64,000 bases of DNA from Sinotaia quadrata. Taxonomy: Eukaryota; Mollusca; Gastropoda; Architaenioglossa; Viviparidae. Position 1 is the first letter of the stretch; every line of letters begins with the position of its first letter. Shown piece by piece: positions 1-12,720 of this stretch. Where the stretch lies: positions 80,115,163 to 80,179,162 of the forward strand of contig CM054177.1 in the NCBI GenBank assembly GCA_028829895.1, in the 5' to 3' direction. Made by a program: the position numbers and the translations under genes. The notes beneath the pieces are model-generated. The model had not been told where the DNA came from, did not search any database, and saw only the letters and a program-made list of their open reading frames with translations.

Positions 1-414
1 TTATTTGTGTCACCAGGCAAGTGTGGGTGCAGACTGCGACTAGCGGCGACTTCGATTGAAATTGACGGCTTTTAACTGTCTGCTCTACGCCCCAAAGTAT
101 AAATAAAAGAAAAGTCCTAGGTGTTCCTTTTCTGAGTTATTTTCACCTGATGCCCCAGAATTCCCCACGGTCACAAACTGTCAGTCTGGTGCATTCAGTA
201 TTCATGTCCGGCTGAAGGTTGTGCCTCCTCTTTCTTTGAATGGGAAGGCTACTCTTGGCTGCACAGTTCGTGTGTGTTGTCGTTTGGTACGCAAAATTCT
301 GGCTTGGAGCATTTAATTTGCAGGAAAATGGCATTGTTTAAGTGTACGAAATGACTCCTTTGGGTATACAGGGGTTGCTTAAATCTTGCCGTTCTTTATC
401 GTCTGTGTTCTCTA
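1..414. other. Unassigned intergenic sequence
   Basis: I see no gene, RNA or repeat here. The only reading frame on the minus strand (about 63 codons) has no recognisable features. Confidence 0.5.
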
Positions 415-416
415 GT

Positions 417-700
417 GCCTCTGATAAATGCACATCTTCATAGTCTTGCTGAGTGATGACTACCTGTCACAGTTTGTTCATTAAATTTGTCCGTTGGCCA
501 CCGATAATTGCATATCATCATAGTTTTGCTATGTGATAACTAACTGTTAACTATTTGCTCTCCATTAAATTTGTCCGTAGGCCCCCGATAATTGCATATC
601 ATCATAGTTTTGCTATGTGATGACTACCTGTCAACTGTTTGCTCTCCATTAAATGTATCCGTATGCCTCTGCCCGATAGTTGTCGTGTCCACTAAACCTG
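417..700. repeat. Minisatellite, 80-88 bp unit, about 3.3 copies
   Basis: Units start at 423, 503, 587 and 675 with GATAAWTGCAYATCWTCATAG and continue through CCATTAAATTTGTCCGTAGG. The outer copies are more diverged than the middle two. Confidence 0.85.
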
Positions 701-1040
701 TCTGTAGATTCTGCAATTTGTAATTACAATTTGGTATTGTAAATGTAATTTTTTCCCCAAAAGAAACCAAGTACACAATTGCTCTTTCTTTCCCATGTGA
801 ATCTTGTAGTAAATGCTTGACATTATATTTGAATATGTTAGCAAAGATTCATTTAATATTATCATATCATTCAAAAAAATGTATGATATTGACTTTCAGA
901 GGCTTGTTTTCACAGCATTGGACTATATCCTTATTTCTCTCGCTACCATTCACATGTTCGTAGTATCTATTGCAATATATATATATATATGTTTCGGTAA
1001 ATGTTGTAAGTTTTGCAATTTTCATAATTCCGACCGTTCG
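701..1040. other. Unassigned AT-rich intergenic sequence
   Basis: AT-rich single-copy DNA with a short (AT)n run at 974-990. No gene is recognised. Confidence 0.5.
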
Positions 1041-1194
<154 letters not shown>

Positions 1195-1339
1195 AGCTAC
1201 TTTGTACAACCCAATAATAAGGCAGTGTGAATAGAGCAACAAGGGAAATGCTGTATAGTGTTGTTTGTAAATACTCGTTCAAGTAAAATGAATGCTTCGT
1301 TCCTAATTAAACAAAAAGCTGAAATTTAGGCAAGCCGAT

Positions 1340-1605
1340 GCTATCATACTAAATGAAATTAATGGCACAACCACAAATGAAATTAATGCTACAATCCCAG
1401 AAAGGGTCAGTTTGAATACCCAAATAAGACCGTTGACACTCAGTCCATAATGAAGTCAATGCTACCATCTCCAATGAAATGAAGTGACATTATTCAAATG
1501 AGGTCAGTGATACCCTCCGTAATGAAGTCAGTGCTACCATCATAAGAGAATTCTATTATCCAAATAAGGTTAATGATATCGTCCCAAATGACGTCAATGC
1601 TACCG
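1340..1605. repeat. Degenerate minisatellite (AATGAARTCAATGCTACC motif)
   Basis: Diverged copies of a motif like AATGAAGTCAATGCTACCATC recur through the block, alternating with CCAAATAAG. The period is irregular, about 35-60 bp. Confidence 0.6.
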
Positions 1606-2060
1606 TGGCAGCTGGAGAATGCTGAATTTGCACTATTTTGTGTTGTACATTCTTTTAAGTTATGAAGCTTCACAAATATTTTCACTAATTTCCTATTGTC
1701 CTAAGATTTTGCAGTAAGAAAAGATTTTTAACACAGCTACTAATTTGAAGTATTATACTAAAAATAAAATGCATCTAAAGGTATTTTGCTTTAAAATTGT
1801 ATGTACCGAAATTTAACCTTCAAAAGACAGAATTATCATTATCATATTCATTATTATAAACTGTACTTTCTTTACTGTCCATTTTGTTCTGAGACCAAAT
1901 CAGTTTACACTCCTGAAATGATTCATTAATTAATCAACCTATCAGACCATCAGTAATTAATAAATATTAAAATAACAGTCTTATACTCTCGTTTTCGATC
2001 ATACATAAGATTGAATTCATGAAAACGCGAGCGCGCTCACGCCTATAAAATTATTGCATC
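1606..2060. other. Unassigned AT-rich intergenic sequence
   Basis: No gene or clear repeat is seen. Confidence 0.5.
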
Positions 2061-2200
2061 AGAGGCAAACATTATTATTTTTATTCATAACAGAGGCATG
2101 ATTGACCTTAAATGTATTAAAACAGAGGCAAACATTATTCTTTTTATTCATAACAGAGGCACGATTGACCTTAAATTTATTAAAGCAGAGGGAAACATAT
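2061..2200. repeat. Tandem repeat, 63 bp unit, 2.2 copies
   Basis: AGAGGCAAACATTATT starts at 2061 and 2124, and a third partial copy starts at 2187 (AGAGGGAAAC). The copies differ by only a few bases. Confidence 0.85.
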
Positions 2201-2279
2201 GAGTTTTAAGAGGTATGAGTGACTTTAAAGAGCATCCCGAAGCATAACCAGACACACATAAGACTTTCAGCTTACCAAA

Positions 2280-2955
2280 ATTTGTAGTCATGTGCATAAC
2301 TTTAAACATTTACCTAAACAGATAGTTTTGGTCATAACTTTAAATTTAGCAAAAGTGTAGTCGTGCGTTGCTTTAAGTTTACCTAAGCAAAATTAATAGT
2401 CTTTACAATAACTTTAAGTTTACCTAAGCAAAATTAATAGTCTTTAGAACAAACTTTAAATTTACCTAAGCAAAATTAATAGTCTTTAAAATAACTTTAA
2501 ATTTAACAAAATATGTAATTGTGGTCATAACTTTAAATTTAACAAAATATGTAATTGTGGTCATAACTTTAAATTTAACAAAATATGTAATTGTGGTCAT
2601 AACTTTAAATTTAACAAAATATGTAATTGTGGTCATAACTTTAAATTTAACAAAACAACTAATCGTTACATAACTTTAAATTTACCTAAACAGATAGTCG
2701 TGAGTCTACCTTTAAATTTAACAAGACGTGGTCGTGTACATAACTAAATTAAACGAAACATGTAGCCGTGGCCATAACTAAATTTAGCAAAACATATAGT
2801 CTTGGACAGAACTAAATTTAGCAAAACATATAGTCTTGGACAGAACTAAATTTAGCAAAACATATAGTCTTGGACAGAACTAAATTTAGCAAAACATGTA
2901 GTCATGGACAGAACTAAATTTAACAAAACAAAGTCGTGAACATAACGTTAAAACA
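2280..2955. repeat. Minisatellite, 34-36 bp units, about 19 copies
   Basis: Two homogenised subfamilies are visible. One is a 36-bp unit with GTCATAACTTTAAATTTAAC (about 2505-2660). The other is a 34-bp unit with TAGTCTTGGACAGAACTAAA (about 2780-2920). Diverged copies flank and link them, which suggests local amplification of different variants of one ancestral unit. Confidence 0.9.
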
Positions 2956-3389
2956 TAATTAGTGAAACAGATGCAGATTTTTTCCTTATTCTTTTCATAT
3001 TCAATAGACAAGAGACAGAATAAATTCCACAGACCAGAGGAAGAGTTTGAATCAGAGCTCATGAAAACAGAGGAAGAGATGGATTTAAAGATTCATTTGA
3101 AATGCTGCTTGTGTCCTTAACAATCCTGCTTACATTTGCTTTGTTTTTCTGATACAGAGTTCCTTTTTATTAAAACACATTAAATTAAATTTTGTTTCTT
3201 TCCACAAATGAAAAGGTGATATTTTTCCTTCTTGTTTTGTTGAGAAAGATAAAGAACATATTGTACATGAGGTTTTAACTAGCTATTTGGTACTGCATCC
3301 CTAATAAATTTTAATGTAAACAAATATTTTTTTCGAGTGATATACTCTGTAAGGAAATCTGTGACAGTGACCGCGAATTTCGGTGGTAA
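2956..3389. other. Unassigned intergenic sequence
   Basis: No gene or repeat is recognised. The sequence is AT-rich. Confidence 0.5.
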
Positions 3390-3605
3390 ATTATTCATTC
3401 CTTCCACTTGGAACAAGAGAAGTTGCGCGATGACGTCATGACAACTGATCTGCAGGAAATTGCTTTCACACTTATTGAAACGTGTCTTGTGATGTCTGCA
3501 CACCATCACTATCAGAAAGCAGTTATGGGCCTTGTTGCACTGCGCGAACTTACGAACGACACTTCCTCAATGAGTGTAGATGAACTATTTAACGACTCAG
3601 CCTAG
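3390..3605 (+). CDS. Possible short coding exon, function unknown
   Basis: A frame open from just after a stop at 3387 to TAG at 3603 encodes about 71 residues ending VDELFNDSA. It contains no low-complexity sequence and a plausible helical segment (LQEIAFTLIETCLVM). There is no ATG near its beginning, so if real it would be a terminal exon of a spliced gene. A possible acceptor is the AG in TTGGAACAAG or in CTGATCTGCAG (about 3454). I do not recognise the protein. Frames of this length occur by chance in a window this size, so confidence is low. Confidence 0.15.
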   Translation: MIHSFHLEQEKLRDDVMTTDLQEIAFTLIETCLVMSAHHHYQKAVMGLVALRELTNDTSSMSVDELFNDSA

Positions 3606-4195
3606 TTATTTCTTTGTTCATGACGCATTCATAATAATTTGAAGAACTCTAGAGTAAAAAACAGTGTCGGTGAAACGAGTACGAAATGGACCAAAGCACA
3701 AAGTTAAAAGAAGGTAGCGTGTCATTGAAGGGAGAGAATCAAAGTGGCGAGCTAGCGCGTAAAAAAAAAAAAGGGAGACAATAGAATAGAAACTAGCGCG
3801 TACAGCACATTGAGCAATGCGTTAGTGAACATGAATGACTATTCCGTGTTGCAATACAATTATATTCAAACTATCCACCTGCACCGAGCAATGCGAAAGT
3901 GGACACGACTGAGTACCCGTATCTACCCGTATCTACCCGCATTGAGCAGCGAGCTTAGAACGACTGCACATCACGAGGATTGCGTTGCCAACCTTGGAAA
4001 ACATGTCTTGAATCACGCTTTTTCACATATGTGTTAGGCAGGCTCTAGAATACCACCCAAGCGTGTCGATAACCATTAATAATAAAACAATGGTCCAAGA
4101 GAAGCAAAAATGTTGTTTTATGCGGGTGTGTATGACGACAGGTGGGAATGTGGTCGTGCTCTTTTGAGGGTCAGTTTCTAACACTTACACAAGTA
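3606..4195. other. Unassigned intergenic sequence
   Basis: Contains an A-rich run near 3761-3770 and a duplicated ATCTACCCG near 3920. No gene is recognised. Confidence 0.5.
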
Positions 4196-4234
4196 ATCAC
4201 GTGACCCTTAAAAATGCAATAAGGGTCACGTGAT
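4196..4234. promoter_or_regulatory. Perfect 15-bp inverted repeat carrying paired CACGTG E-boxes
   Basis: The arms ATCACGTGACCCTTA (4196-4210) and TAAGGGTCACGTGAT (4220-4234) are exact reverse complements around a 9-base loop. Each arm holds CACGTG, the palindromic core bound by bHLH factors such as USF, MYC/MAX or CLOCK. The structure is seen directly. A regulatory role is inference; it could equally be a remnant of a transposon end. Confidence 0.6.
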
Positions 4235-5214
4235 CTTTGTCATCGGAAGGCCACGACATCAACGCGTGAAACTTGCAATTTGATTTTACAATGCATCATA
4301 ACGGTGGATCTTTGGTGTCGCTTTGTTCTAATGAAAAACATAGGTTTTAATAATGAATAGTTTGCTTTTACCATTAATTTTATTTGGTTCTTTCCCATTT
4401 TAATATCTTAAGTTTTACAAAGTATATTTTTGTCTGCCTTCGTGTGTCCTCATGCTTTAAATTTTGTTCAATTCTCTGTTTCTTGAACGTTTTAGTTTCT
4501 AAGGGAAACATGATATTCCTGCTTGCATTCAATTTTCTTCTCATTTCTATTTTTATTTTCATACACACACCGTCGGCCTTTTAAAAATGTCGTTTCACTT
4601 ATTTTGCTTACTTTTTATTTGCATAGAATATCTATTTATTGTTAATGTAAGTAGTAATGTTAATATTTACGCGAATTTTTTTATCCTGACGTCATTTGAA
4701 GTTTTATTGATAATTCTGCGTTTCACAAGACAGCGGATATCGTTTATAAAACGTTAAGCATTAAATTTTAAAGTTAATCTGGAAACGCAATTATTGGAAT
4801 TTTGGGATTCGATTCACTGTCAATTTCAACATACATGCGAACGATTTATAATAGGGCAAGTATTTGATTGAATGCTCTTTTAAAGTACGTATTGCAAATA
4901 TGCATTTATAAACAATCATAAATAAATAAGAAGTCAGGAAGTTACATCGAAGACGTGATTCCAGACCAGCGCGAGTTTTGTTTGTTGATATTCAAGAACA
5001 CGATCATTAATCTGCAGAAATACTGCTACATGTACGCGTTTTAAGCAGCTATTACACATACTAATCATTGGAAGCCGAAATGTGGATCATTACAATAACA
5101 AGTAAAATATTTTACTTCATATTAATCTTTAAAACATTTCACGTAAGCATTCAAAGTTAAACTCTAAATACGCGATTAGCCTGAATTCTCGATTTGAGAC
5201 ATTTAATAAAAGTC
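4235..5214. other. Unassigned AT-rich intergenic sequence
   Basis: No gene, RNA or clear repeat is seen on either strand. Confidence 0.5.
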
Positions 5215-5690
5215 AGCTGATAGATGTGATGATTGTTTGACATGATACACGTTGGCCTTGAAAGCCATCTACTAGATGTGGTGTTCGTTTGACAGGACAC
5301 ACGTCACACACTGAAATCCATCTACTAGATGTGATGTTTGTTTCACATGACACACGTCACCTCTGAAATCCCTCTACCAGATATAATGTTTGTTTAACAG
5401 GACACATGTCACACCCTGAAAGCCAACTACTAGATGTTTGTTGGACAGAAAACACATCACGTCCTGAAATCCATCTACTATATGTAATGTTTGTTTGACA
5501 CGTCACGTCCTGAAATCCATCTACTAGATGCGATGTTTGTTTGACAGGACACACGTCACGTCCTGAAAGCCATCTACTAGATGTGTTGTTTGTTTGACAG
5601 GACACACGTCACGTCCTGAAAGCCATCTACTAGATGTGTTGTTTGTTTGACAGGACACTCGTCACTCCCTGAAAGTGACTACTAAATGTG
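5215..5690. repeat. Minisatellite, about 53 bp unit, about 9 copies
   Basis: The unit contains GTTTGACAGGACACACGTCA and CCATCTACTAGATG. The two copies at about 5535-5640 are nearly identical and the others are diverged or shortened. More distant relatives (CTAACARRTAATGCATTC) continue to about 6030. Confidence 0.9.
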
Positions 5691-6030
5691 ATATTCATTT
5701 GTAGTGATATAGTGATACAAATTACGCCTTGAAAACCACATAACAGAAATGATATTCATTGAAAGTAATATAATTCATGCCAGAAATCGGCTAACAGATA
5801 CGAAGTTTAGTTAAATGAATACTAGGCACACCTCAGATCCAAATAGTAAAAACGGTGATCATTTATAATGATACAAGTCATAACTTTAAATCCAACTAAC
5901 AAAATAATGCATTCATTTAAGTAGTGCAAATCATGCCTTTAAATTCAACTATCAAGGTAATGCATTCTTTTCAAAGTCATGCCTTGAAACCTAACTAACA
6001 AGGTAATGCATTCTTTTCAACATGTAGTGA
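5691..6030. repeat. Degenerate continuation of the 53-bp array
   Basis: Diverged units continue, with CCAACTAACAAARTAATGCATTC recurring at about 5890-6015. Period is roughly 45-60 bp. Confidence 0.5.
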
Positions 6031-7483
6031 AAGCGTCTTCAGTGTTGGGCATGTGATGCTAACAATTTCAAGACTATTTCCCGAGAAATGGAATTCCAAG
6101 ATGCGTTTAGTTTCATGCCTGACGATGTCATATACTGCACTTACTTTGTAACGACAAGGAAACTGTAATGACATTGATGAACTGTAGTTACAATGACGCT
6201 AATGACAGGAGTTACGTTCCATAAATTAATGCGATGCTGGCATTTTAAGAAGTGTGTCTGTATTTCGATTACAGTTATGCTTGGCTATGCTAATAATAAT
6301 TAATATATCCTTATTAAATTAAACATATAATTGTAAGCACAAACCTAGGAAAAACAAAGAAAATATTTTTAAGATTTTAATTCACATTGAATAGTTCTGA
6401 CCAAAACTCTCTGAGATTATAAAACTAAAGTAAAATCCTGCAATTCCATTTCCCCCCAAATCTGTATTTTTCCGGCTTATTCATTTTGAATATCTTCTCA
6501 ATTTAAAATTTACAAGTAAACCAGTATCTTTTGGAGAATATGCCAAATTTGCCACCGCGCAGCGAATGACCCTGTCCTTCCACGCTGACACACATTGCCC
6601 TCTACTGAATCTAAAGGAAGTGGCGCTGTAGACTCAGCGTCCACGTCACACTTCGTACAAAGTGGACACAACTCTCAATATCTTCACAAGCGATGTTGAC
6701 AGTGTTCAAGGCAGCGGTCGAGACAGCAGAAGTGCTTTCGCATGAATGAGTCGCTCTCGCAGCCTTCAATTGATCTCGAGGCAGACCGGAAGCTGCCGCG
6801 GGGCGGAAGCGACCACAGGATACTTTAAGAGGGCATATTTTTTTTTTGCTGTAAAATGTACCGATCCTACTTGTATCTCCATCAAGAATACTCTCAGTAT
6901 CCGTCGGATTGGGCTTCCTAAAGTGAATATGAAAACACACATGCAACAGTTTCTTAGTTTTTTATTCTTATTTCAACATATAATAAATGTTAACAAGAAA
7001 AAAAATGGCGAAGGGAAAGAAAAATTCCGGTGGGGAACAAAACAAAATCGTCCTCTTCAAATGAAAGATTTCGTTCGATCACGCAAAAAAATGTTTCCAG
7101 AACAGTGTTGGAAAGCGCCTAATGAAATAATACGGAAACGCCTGCCCCAGCGCTAAGATCTTCATATGCATTCAAGGAGGACAGCAAAATACCCCCCTCC
7201 TTTTCGTTGACAAACTTCTTTCACACAAGGGGTGGAGTTAGAGAGGGAATAGAAAAGCCGTACGGTGAAGCTCGACTGCAGGCAAGGCACGCTCATTGGG
7301 GAAGCAATACATGACAAAAAAAAGAATATATATAAAATAACCAAACGAAAGACAACACCACGCAATTAAAAACGTAAAAAGCCGCAGAAATAACTACTTT
7401 GCTTGTACCTTATTTGTAAGAGCGTTATTTGTTTTACTTATACAGGGATTTGTTTCTCAGAAGGGAATTGTGTTTGCAAAGAA
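6031..7483. other. Unassigned sequence with a CpG-richer patch at about 6550-6830
   Basis: The stretch 6550-6830 is GC- and CpG-rich compared with its surroundings (for example GGAAGCTGCCGCGGGGCGGAA near 6790). It could be a promoter or an exon. The open frames on both strands here (111 and 136 codons) look like chance frames and match nothing I know. Confidence 0.4.
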
Positions 7484-7790
<307 letters not shown>

Positions 7791-7958
7791 GTCAACGCTA
7801 CTTAGTTAATGGTTATTATTATTATTAGTTAATTAATCGTTCATGACTAATTACAAATGATGAGAATCTTAATTTATATTATTAATAATTCTGCAGCAGA
7901 CACCACTCGTTTCTCTCACTTGGTGGATATGTGGGCGTTGTAAACGATTTATCTCTTC
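7791..7958. other. Unassigned intergenic sequence
   Basis: Short AT-rich spacer between two tandem arrays. Confidence 0.5.
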
Positions 7959-8190
7959 CACAAACATTTACCGTCACACAACATTAAAGACAAACATTTA
8001 CCGTCACACAACATTAAAGACAAACATTTACCGTCACACAACATTAAAGACAAACATTTACCGTCACACAACATTAAAGACAAACATTTACCGTCACACA
8101 ACATTAAAGACAAACATTTACCGTCACACAACATTAAAGACAAACATTTACCGTCACACAACATTAAAGACAAACATTTACCGTCACACA
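7959..8190. repeat. Minisatellite, 30 bp unit, about 7.7 near-perfect copies
   Basis: The unit ACAAACATTTACCGTCACAC plus AACATTAAAG repeats without visible change. Because 30 is a multiple of three, the minus strand reads as a 10-residue protein repeat (LCDGKCLSLM), but nothing around it supports a gene. Confidence 0.97.
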
Positions 8191-8756
8191 GTATTTCTGT
8201 AGGTGGAAAACGATTTACTAAATGAGAAGACAAATCTGTTTTTAATCTATATTTAGCGAGCCCCAATCCACCTACTTTCTTCTCCAGCATAAAATTATCA
8301 ACATTTGTAAGAAGATCAATAAATTTATTAAATCAACAATCAAATATACATATGACAAATAAAATGAAAAAGATTACTTGACATCAATAGTTCCACAAAA
8401 CCATGTTTGAATAATTTTTATATTACACAGTCTTATATCCTAAAATACAATTCAACAATTTAATGTCAATACAAATGGCAAGATAGCTCTTATTAGAGAA
8501 CAGAAATGGAGTTATTAGAGATAAGCGATAATAGACTGAATATAGCCTGATTTAGGTGCTGTCTCAATAGTCTTTTGTGTACGTTTTTGTAACAAAGACA
8601 CAAGTTTATTGTTCAGTTATTAATGTCAACTCCACATGATTCCCTCCTCACATTGTAGAACACTGATTTGCTGCTATTCTCTAAAGGCTAATCTGGGTAC
8701 ATCTTCGTTGTACCCACTCCCACAAACAGAACAACAATTGTAGCAATTTCCAGTTC
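8191..8756. other. Unassigned intergenic sequence
   Basis: AT-rich, no gene recognised. Confidence 0.5.
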
Positions 8757-8766
8757 ATGCACACAC

Positions 8767-8853
<87 letters not shown>

Positions 8854-8854
8854 C
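8757..8854. repeat. (CA)n - (GCAC)n compound microsatellite
   Basis: A CA run (8760-8820) passes directly into CGCA/GCAC repeats (8821-8853). Cys-Val runs on the minus strand are artefacts. Confidence 0.97.
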
Positions 8855-9604
8855 AGAAAAGCACACATATTCGGAAGTTCTCATAAAACAATTAGAGAAT
8901 TTTTGCCCATAGTAGAAATATTAATAAATTGTCCAGCTATCGGTCGCGCTCTGATGTGAATACTACTGTAGGAAAGAATTCCGATAAAGTATTAACGAAT
9001 CAAAGAGAAGGATATCTCTCTGTATGACTGTGTCCGCAAATGTGTAACAATTTTAATTTTAACAAGTTTAACAATATCTCTGCGTTTGAAAATTCATAGC
9101 TTATCTATTTCACAGACATACCTTAAAAATACCTATAAATTCTAAAAGTTTCTCGTCACGTTTTCATGACAAATAAATGACCTCATTAGCATCCAGAATG
9201 CGATGCTTTCTCTCTTCTTTTACGTCACCTCGGAATACCACGCTCGTCACAATGAAATATTCCTTCATTGGCATCATTTTGCCAGCACCAGACACACTGC
9301 ACAATGCCTCGCCTGCAAGAGGCTTACAAAAGCTACCTCACAACAGCTGTACAATAAACTTGTCATGTAAAGACCCTCTTAATCATATCCCCACGACAGA
9401 AATGTTTGTTGGTCGAGCCATTTTACCATCATTATTCTTTTTATAAAAACCATTTTACGATCAGCCATTCCATCTACAAAGGTTGTCGAAGAAAAATAAA
9501 TAATAAAACAAAAATGCTCAATGAAAACGATAGTAGCACATTTAAGAGAAAGAAGGTATTAAAATGTGAATACGTAACGCTAAAAAAAAAATAATCGAAA
9601 AGAT
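8855..9604. other. Unassigned intergenic sequence
   Basis: An 89-codon frame (9177-9446, plus) has an ATG but no recognisable domain, signal peptide or repeat. I do not call it a gene. Confidence 0.45.
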
Positions 9605-10015
9605 CCTGATATTTAAGCTGGGCTGGAAGGTTAAATCAGTAAGATAGAATATCAGTCTGCAACTCTTCTGTTATAAATAGCCGGATCTCGGTAGTCAAAG
9701 GAGACAAGAACATGTCTGACGCTGAAGATCTGCGCAAGTACCGGTACAGGTCTGCCTTCTCATCCCTTGCCCAGCCATTCTGTTCTGGGCGGTTTTAGGC
9801 TCAGCTTGGGTCGATCACACGGATGAATACGAGTCGCCTCTGCAAAATGAACGCCATTTTAATGGCTGTTGCAGACGAGAGAGCTATATTGGCTAGCCGA
9901 GACCCCATACCATTAAACTGCGGCTGCAAGACCGCGGCAAAAGCATTGGATACCAATTGCTTCGGACGTTGCAATCATCTTGTCCTTTTTAATGAGCTGT
10001 AGTCTCCTTTTGTCT
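9605..10015. repeat. Candidate fragment of an interspersed repeat (compositional island)
   Basis: This block is markedly more GC- and CpG-rich than its neighbours (e.g. AACTGCGGCTGCAAGACCGC near 9915) and ends in a CCTTTTT tract. It has no open frame of note. Its abrupt compositional borders fit a transposable-element fragment or SINE. I cannot name a family, and a host non-coding exon is an alternative. Confidence 0.3.
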
Positions 10016-10351
10016 TCTCTTTATCTCTGTTTCAATTATCTATGTTCATTTCATGACCAATCACTCACATCTTAATCGTTGTAGTTGGGATTGAGGGTTC
10101 ATTTCTTTTTGTTTGAGGTAAAACTAACTTGAGGAGATCGCCCTTGACCCTTTAGCTAGTTACTGTAGAAAGTCTTCATTCTAGCGTTTAAAACTCGCGC
10201 TTGCAGAGACTTTATTTTCCAGATTTGAGTGCATCGTTATATCACTTTCTCTATGATTAGTATTAGGTCTTTTCGAGTGTAAAGTATATTCGTTTTTCTT
10301 TCTCTTTTTCGATTCGCATCGACGGCTCCGTACACTTATACTCCCTACGAC
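10016..10351. other. Unassigned intergenic sequence
   Basis: No gene or repeat is recognised. Confidence 0.5.
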
Positions 10352-10642
10352 CTATTCTGACGTCTTTCTTAGAATATTGCATCACTGTGAGGTATTCACT
10401 AGTTTGACGTCTTTCTTAGAGTATTGCATGACTGTGAGGTACTCACTAGTTTGACGTCTTTCTTAGAATAATGCATCACTTTGAGGTACTCACAGTTTGA
10501 CGTCTTTCTTAGAGTAATGCATCACTTTGAGGTACTCACTAGTTTGACGTTTTTCTTAAAGTATTGCATCACTGTGACGTACTCACTAGTTTGACGTCTT
10601 TCTTAGAGTAATGCATCACTTTGAGGTACTAACTAGTTTTTC
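10352..10642. repeat. Minisatellite, about 47 bp unit, about 6 copies
   Basis: The unit carries TTTGACGTCTTTCTTAGAGT and ATTGCATCACTGTGAGGTAC, followed by TCACTAG. Copies differ by a few substitutions and one short deletion near 10490. Confidence 0.93.
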
Positions 10643-10888
10643 TTTCGATCTTAAGCACCGTGTCACTGCCTGCGCAATATCCAGTACATATCCTTTTGTT
10701 AGAAATTATTATTTAAATATTGCTTCATTATCTGCATAATGTCTACGCCATATTTCCTTTGATCTTTTAGTATAGCGTCACACCGTGTAAAATGTCTTTC
10801 CTTTTGCTTCTATAGAACGTCTTTTGGTCTTTTAGTAATATAACTTGTCTACATAATGTCCACTACTGTCTGGCCTTTGGCCTTTCCC
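10643..10888. other. Spacer between arrays
   Basis: Diverged sequence with CTTTTAGTATAGCGTCA-like motifs, possibly decayed relatives of the flanking arrays. Confidence 0.4.
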
Positions 10889-11015
10889 TAATGCGTCGTT
10901 GCCGGCATGATGTCCACTTCAGTTTTCCCATTGAGTTTTGCGTCATTGCCGGCATCATGTTCACTTCAGTTTTCGCATTGAGTATTGCGTCATTGCCGGC
11001 ATCATATCCACTTAA
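10889..11015. repeat. Minisatellite, 47 bp unit, 2.6 copies
   Basis: GCGTCATTGCCGGCATCATG plus TTCACTTCAGTTTTCGCATTG repeats. The period matches the array at 10352-10642 although the sequence differs. Confidence 0.9.
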
Positions 11016-11099
11016 ATCTTTCCATTTTTCTAATCTTTTTAATATAAAAAACTGGATTTTGTGTTTTTTTTAAAAAGTTTGTCAATCTAGCTGCGAAGA

Positions 11100-11245
11100 T
11101 TGTAAAAATCTAATTATCTAATTATTTTAGAAATCTATAAAGTGAATCAAAGTTATGTAAAATCGTAACTATCTAATTGGTTTAAGAAGCTATAAAGTGA
11201 ATCAAACTATCTAATTGGTTTAAGAAGCTATAAAGTGAATCGGAG
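11100..11245. repeat. Minisatellite, about 37-55 bp units, 3 copies
   Basis: CTAATTGGTTTAAGAAGCTA and TAAAGTGAATC recur three times, with one internally shortened copy. Confidence 0.8.
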
Positions 11246-12169
11246 TTAAGATCATAAATTCGGAAAAAAATATCTTCTATAGTTTCTGTTACAATTCGAG
11301 CCTTCTTGCTTGGACAAAAGAAAACACTGAGGGGATTATGCACTATTTAAAATAAAACATAAAATCTTCCACAAACTCCTGTCAAACCTTCACGTAAAGG
11401 TTAAATAATCGCCTACAATGTCTAGAGTGAAAATTGCATACCCAATGCCCGTATTCATCTCGTTTTTTCCCCCCGCGTATGTATTTTTCCAGATTGACAT
11501 ACTTTATTGGACACGATAAATCTCCAGCTACATAGAAATCAACATATCATCTTGACAAATGAGGCACGATATACCGAGAGTATATCGAATTCTTCTCTGT
11601 CTTCTTAAGCATTATAGAAGACAGACATTAGTGTTGCTATCTAGTAGTTGTATATTTATTAGATACGGAAATGTCGCTGCTTGTGTGTCGGGAAAAAAAT
11701 TACTCTAATTAAAATACCAAGCGAAATTTTGCACCCCACCGCTCGCGCGCGCACACACTTACACACACACACACACACACATACACTTCCTTAGTTCTTA
11801 TTTAAGAGACGAACAAACACAAATAAATCTTACAATATGAAACGCAATCTCAAATTAAATTAAACAACAAATCACTTAGAACTTTCACACAAAAATAATA
11901 AACTTTAGAAAATCAAATTAAAAGTGAAAAATAAAAAAAGGCAAATTAAAAATATAAAAAGAGAACGGGCACCAAGCTCCAAACAAACCAAAAAGAAAGT
12001 ATCAAAGAGTAAATCGTAATCAGGATAAAGACAACAAAAGAAAAATTAAAGCAAAATAAATAGAAAATTTAAGAGACCTTATCAAACAATCAAACAAACA
12101 TAAATAATTTTTAAAAAACGTCAAGCACACGATAAGACGTCGGATGCATCAATACACTCGTAATAAAGA
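11246..12169. other. Unassigned AT-rich sequence with a short (CA)n tract
   Basis: A CA run lies at about 11751-11782. The rest is A-rich single-copy DNA without a recognisable gene. Confidence 0.5.
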
Positions 12170-12720
12170 GAAAGTTTGACTTTACAAAAATGTCAACAGA
12201 ATATGATGGAGGCGAAACAATATGACGTCAAACGCGGACTTTTTTCTCTTGAAAAATCAAATAGGACATCACAGGTTCGGATATGACGTTACATAATAAG
12301 AGAACCAACTGTAGAAGCAGATGCGGCAATATGAGAATGTAAAATTAGAAATGGCATCATGAGTAAGGATATGACACCAAGAACGAATACTCCTGATTGG
12401 AAGCCTAATATGAAGCAAATACTCCCTATTGGAAGCCTGATATGATGCAAATAGAACTGATATAACCAAATACGAAACTAGGTACAGCGTCAAGCTACTA
12501 GGATGCAAAACCATATATGATATAGCAATTAAGGAATTGACATTACTTAAAGATATTTCCAGATTTAAATCTTGATTTGAATTCACGGTGCACAAATACA
12601 CCCAGAAGTAAAACCGGATATGGCGTCATTAATAGGATACAACGTCAGGTATGGAAATGTCTGAATGTAAAATCGGATATAGCGCCACGGGTCAAGGACA
12701 CGACATTAGCACGGATGCAA
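12170..12720. repeat. Degenerate minisatellite (GATATGRCGTCA motif)
   Basis: Many diverged copies of a GGATATGACGTCA-like motif recur, for example near 12222, 12280, 12368 and 12618. The period is irregular at about 30-55 bp. Open frames here are incidental. Confidence 0.6.

Noticed and set aside
6611..7156. Frames of 111 (minus) and 136 (plus) codons in a CpG-rich patch
   Set aside because: They overlap each other, include low-complexity A/T runs and match no family I know; kept only as a possible promoter or exon region.
7949..8290. 113-codon minus-strand frame with eight LCDGKCLSLM repeats
   Set aside because: It is produced by a near-perfect 30-bp minisatellite. It has no signal peptide or processing sites and no plausible exon borders.
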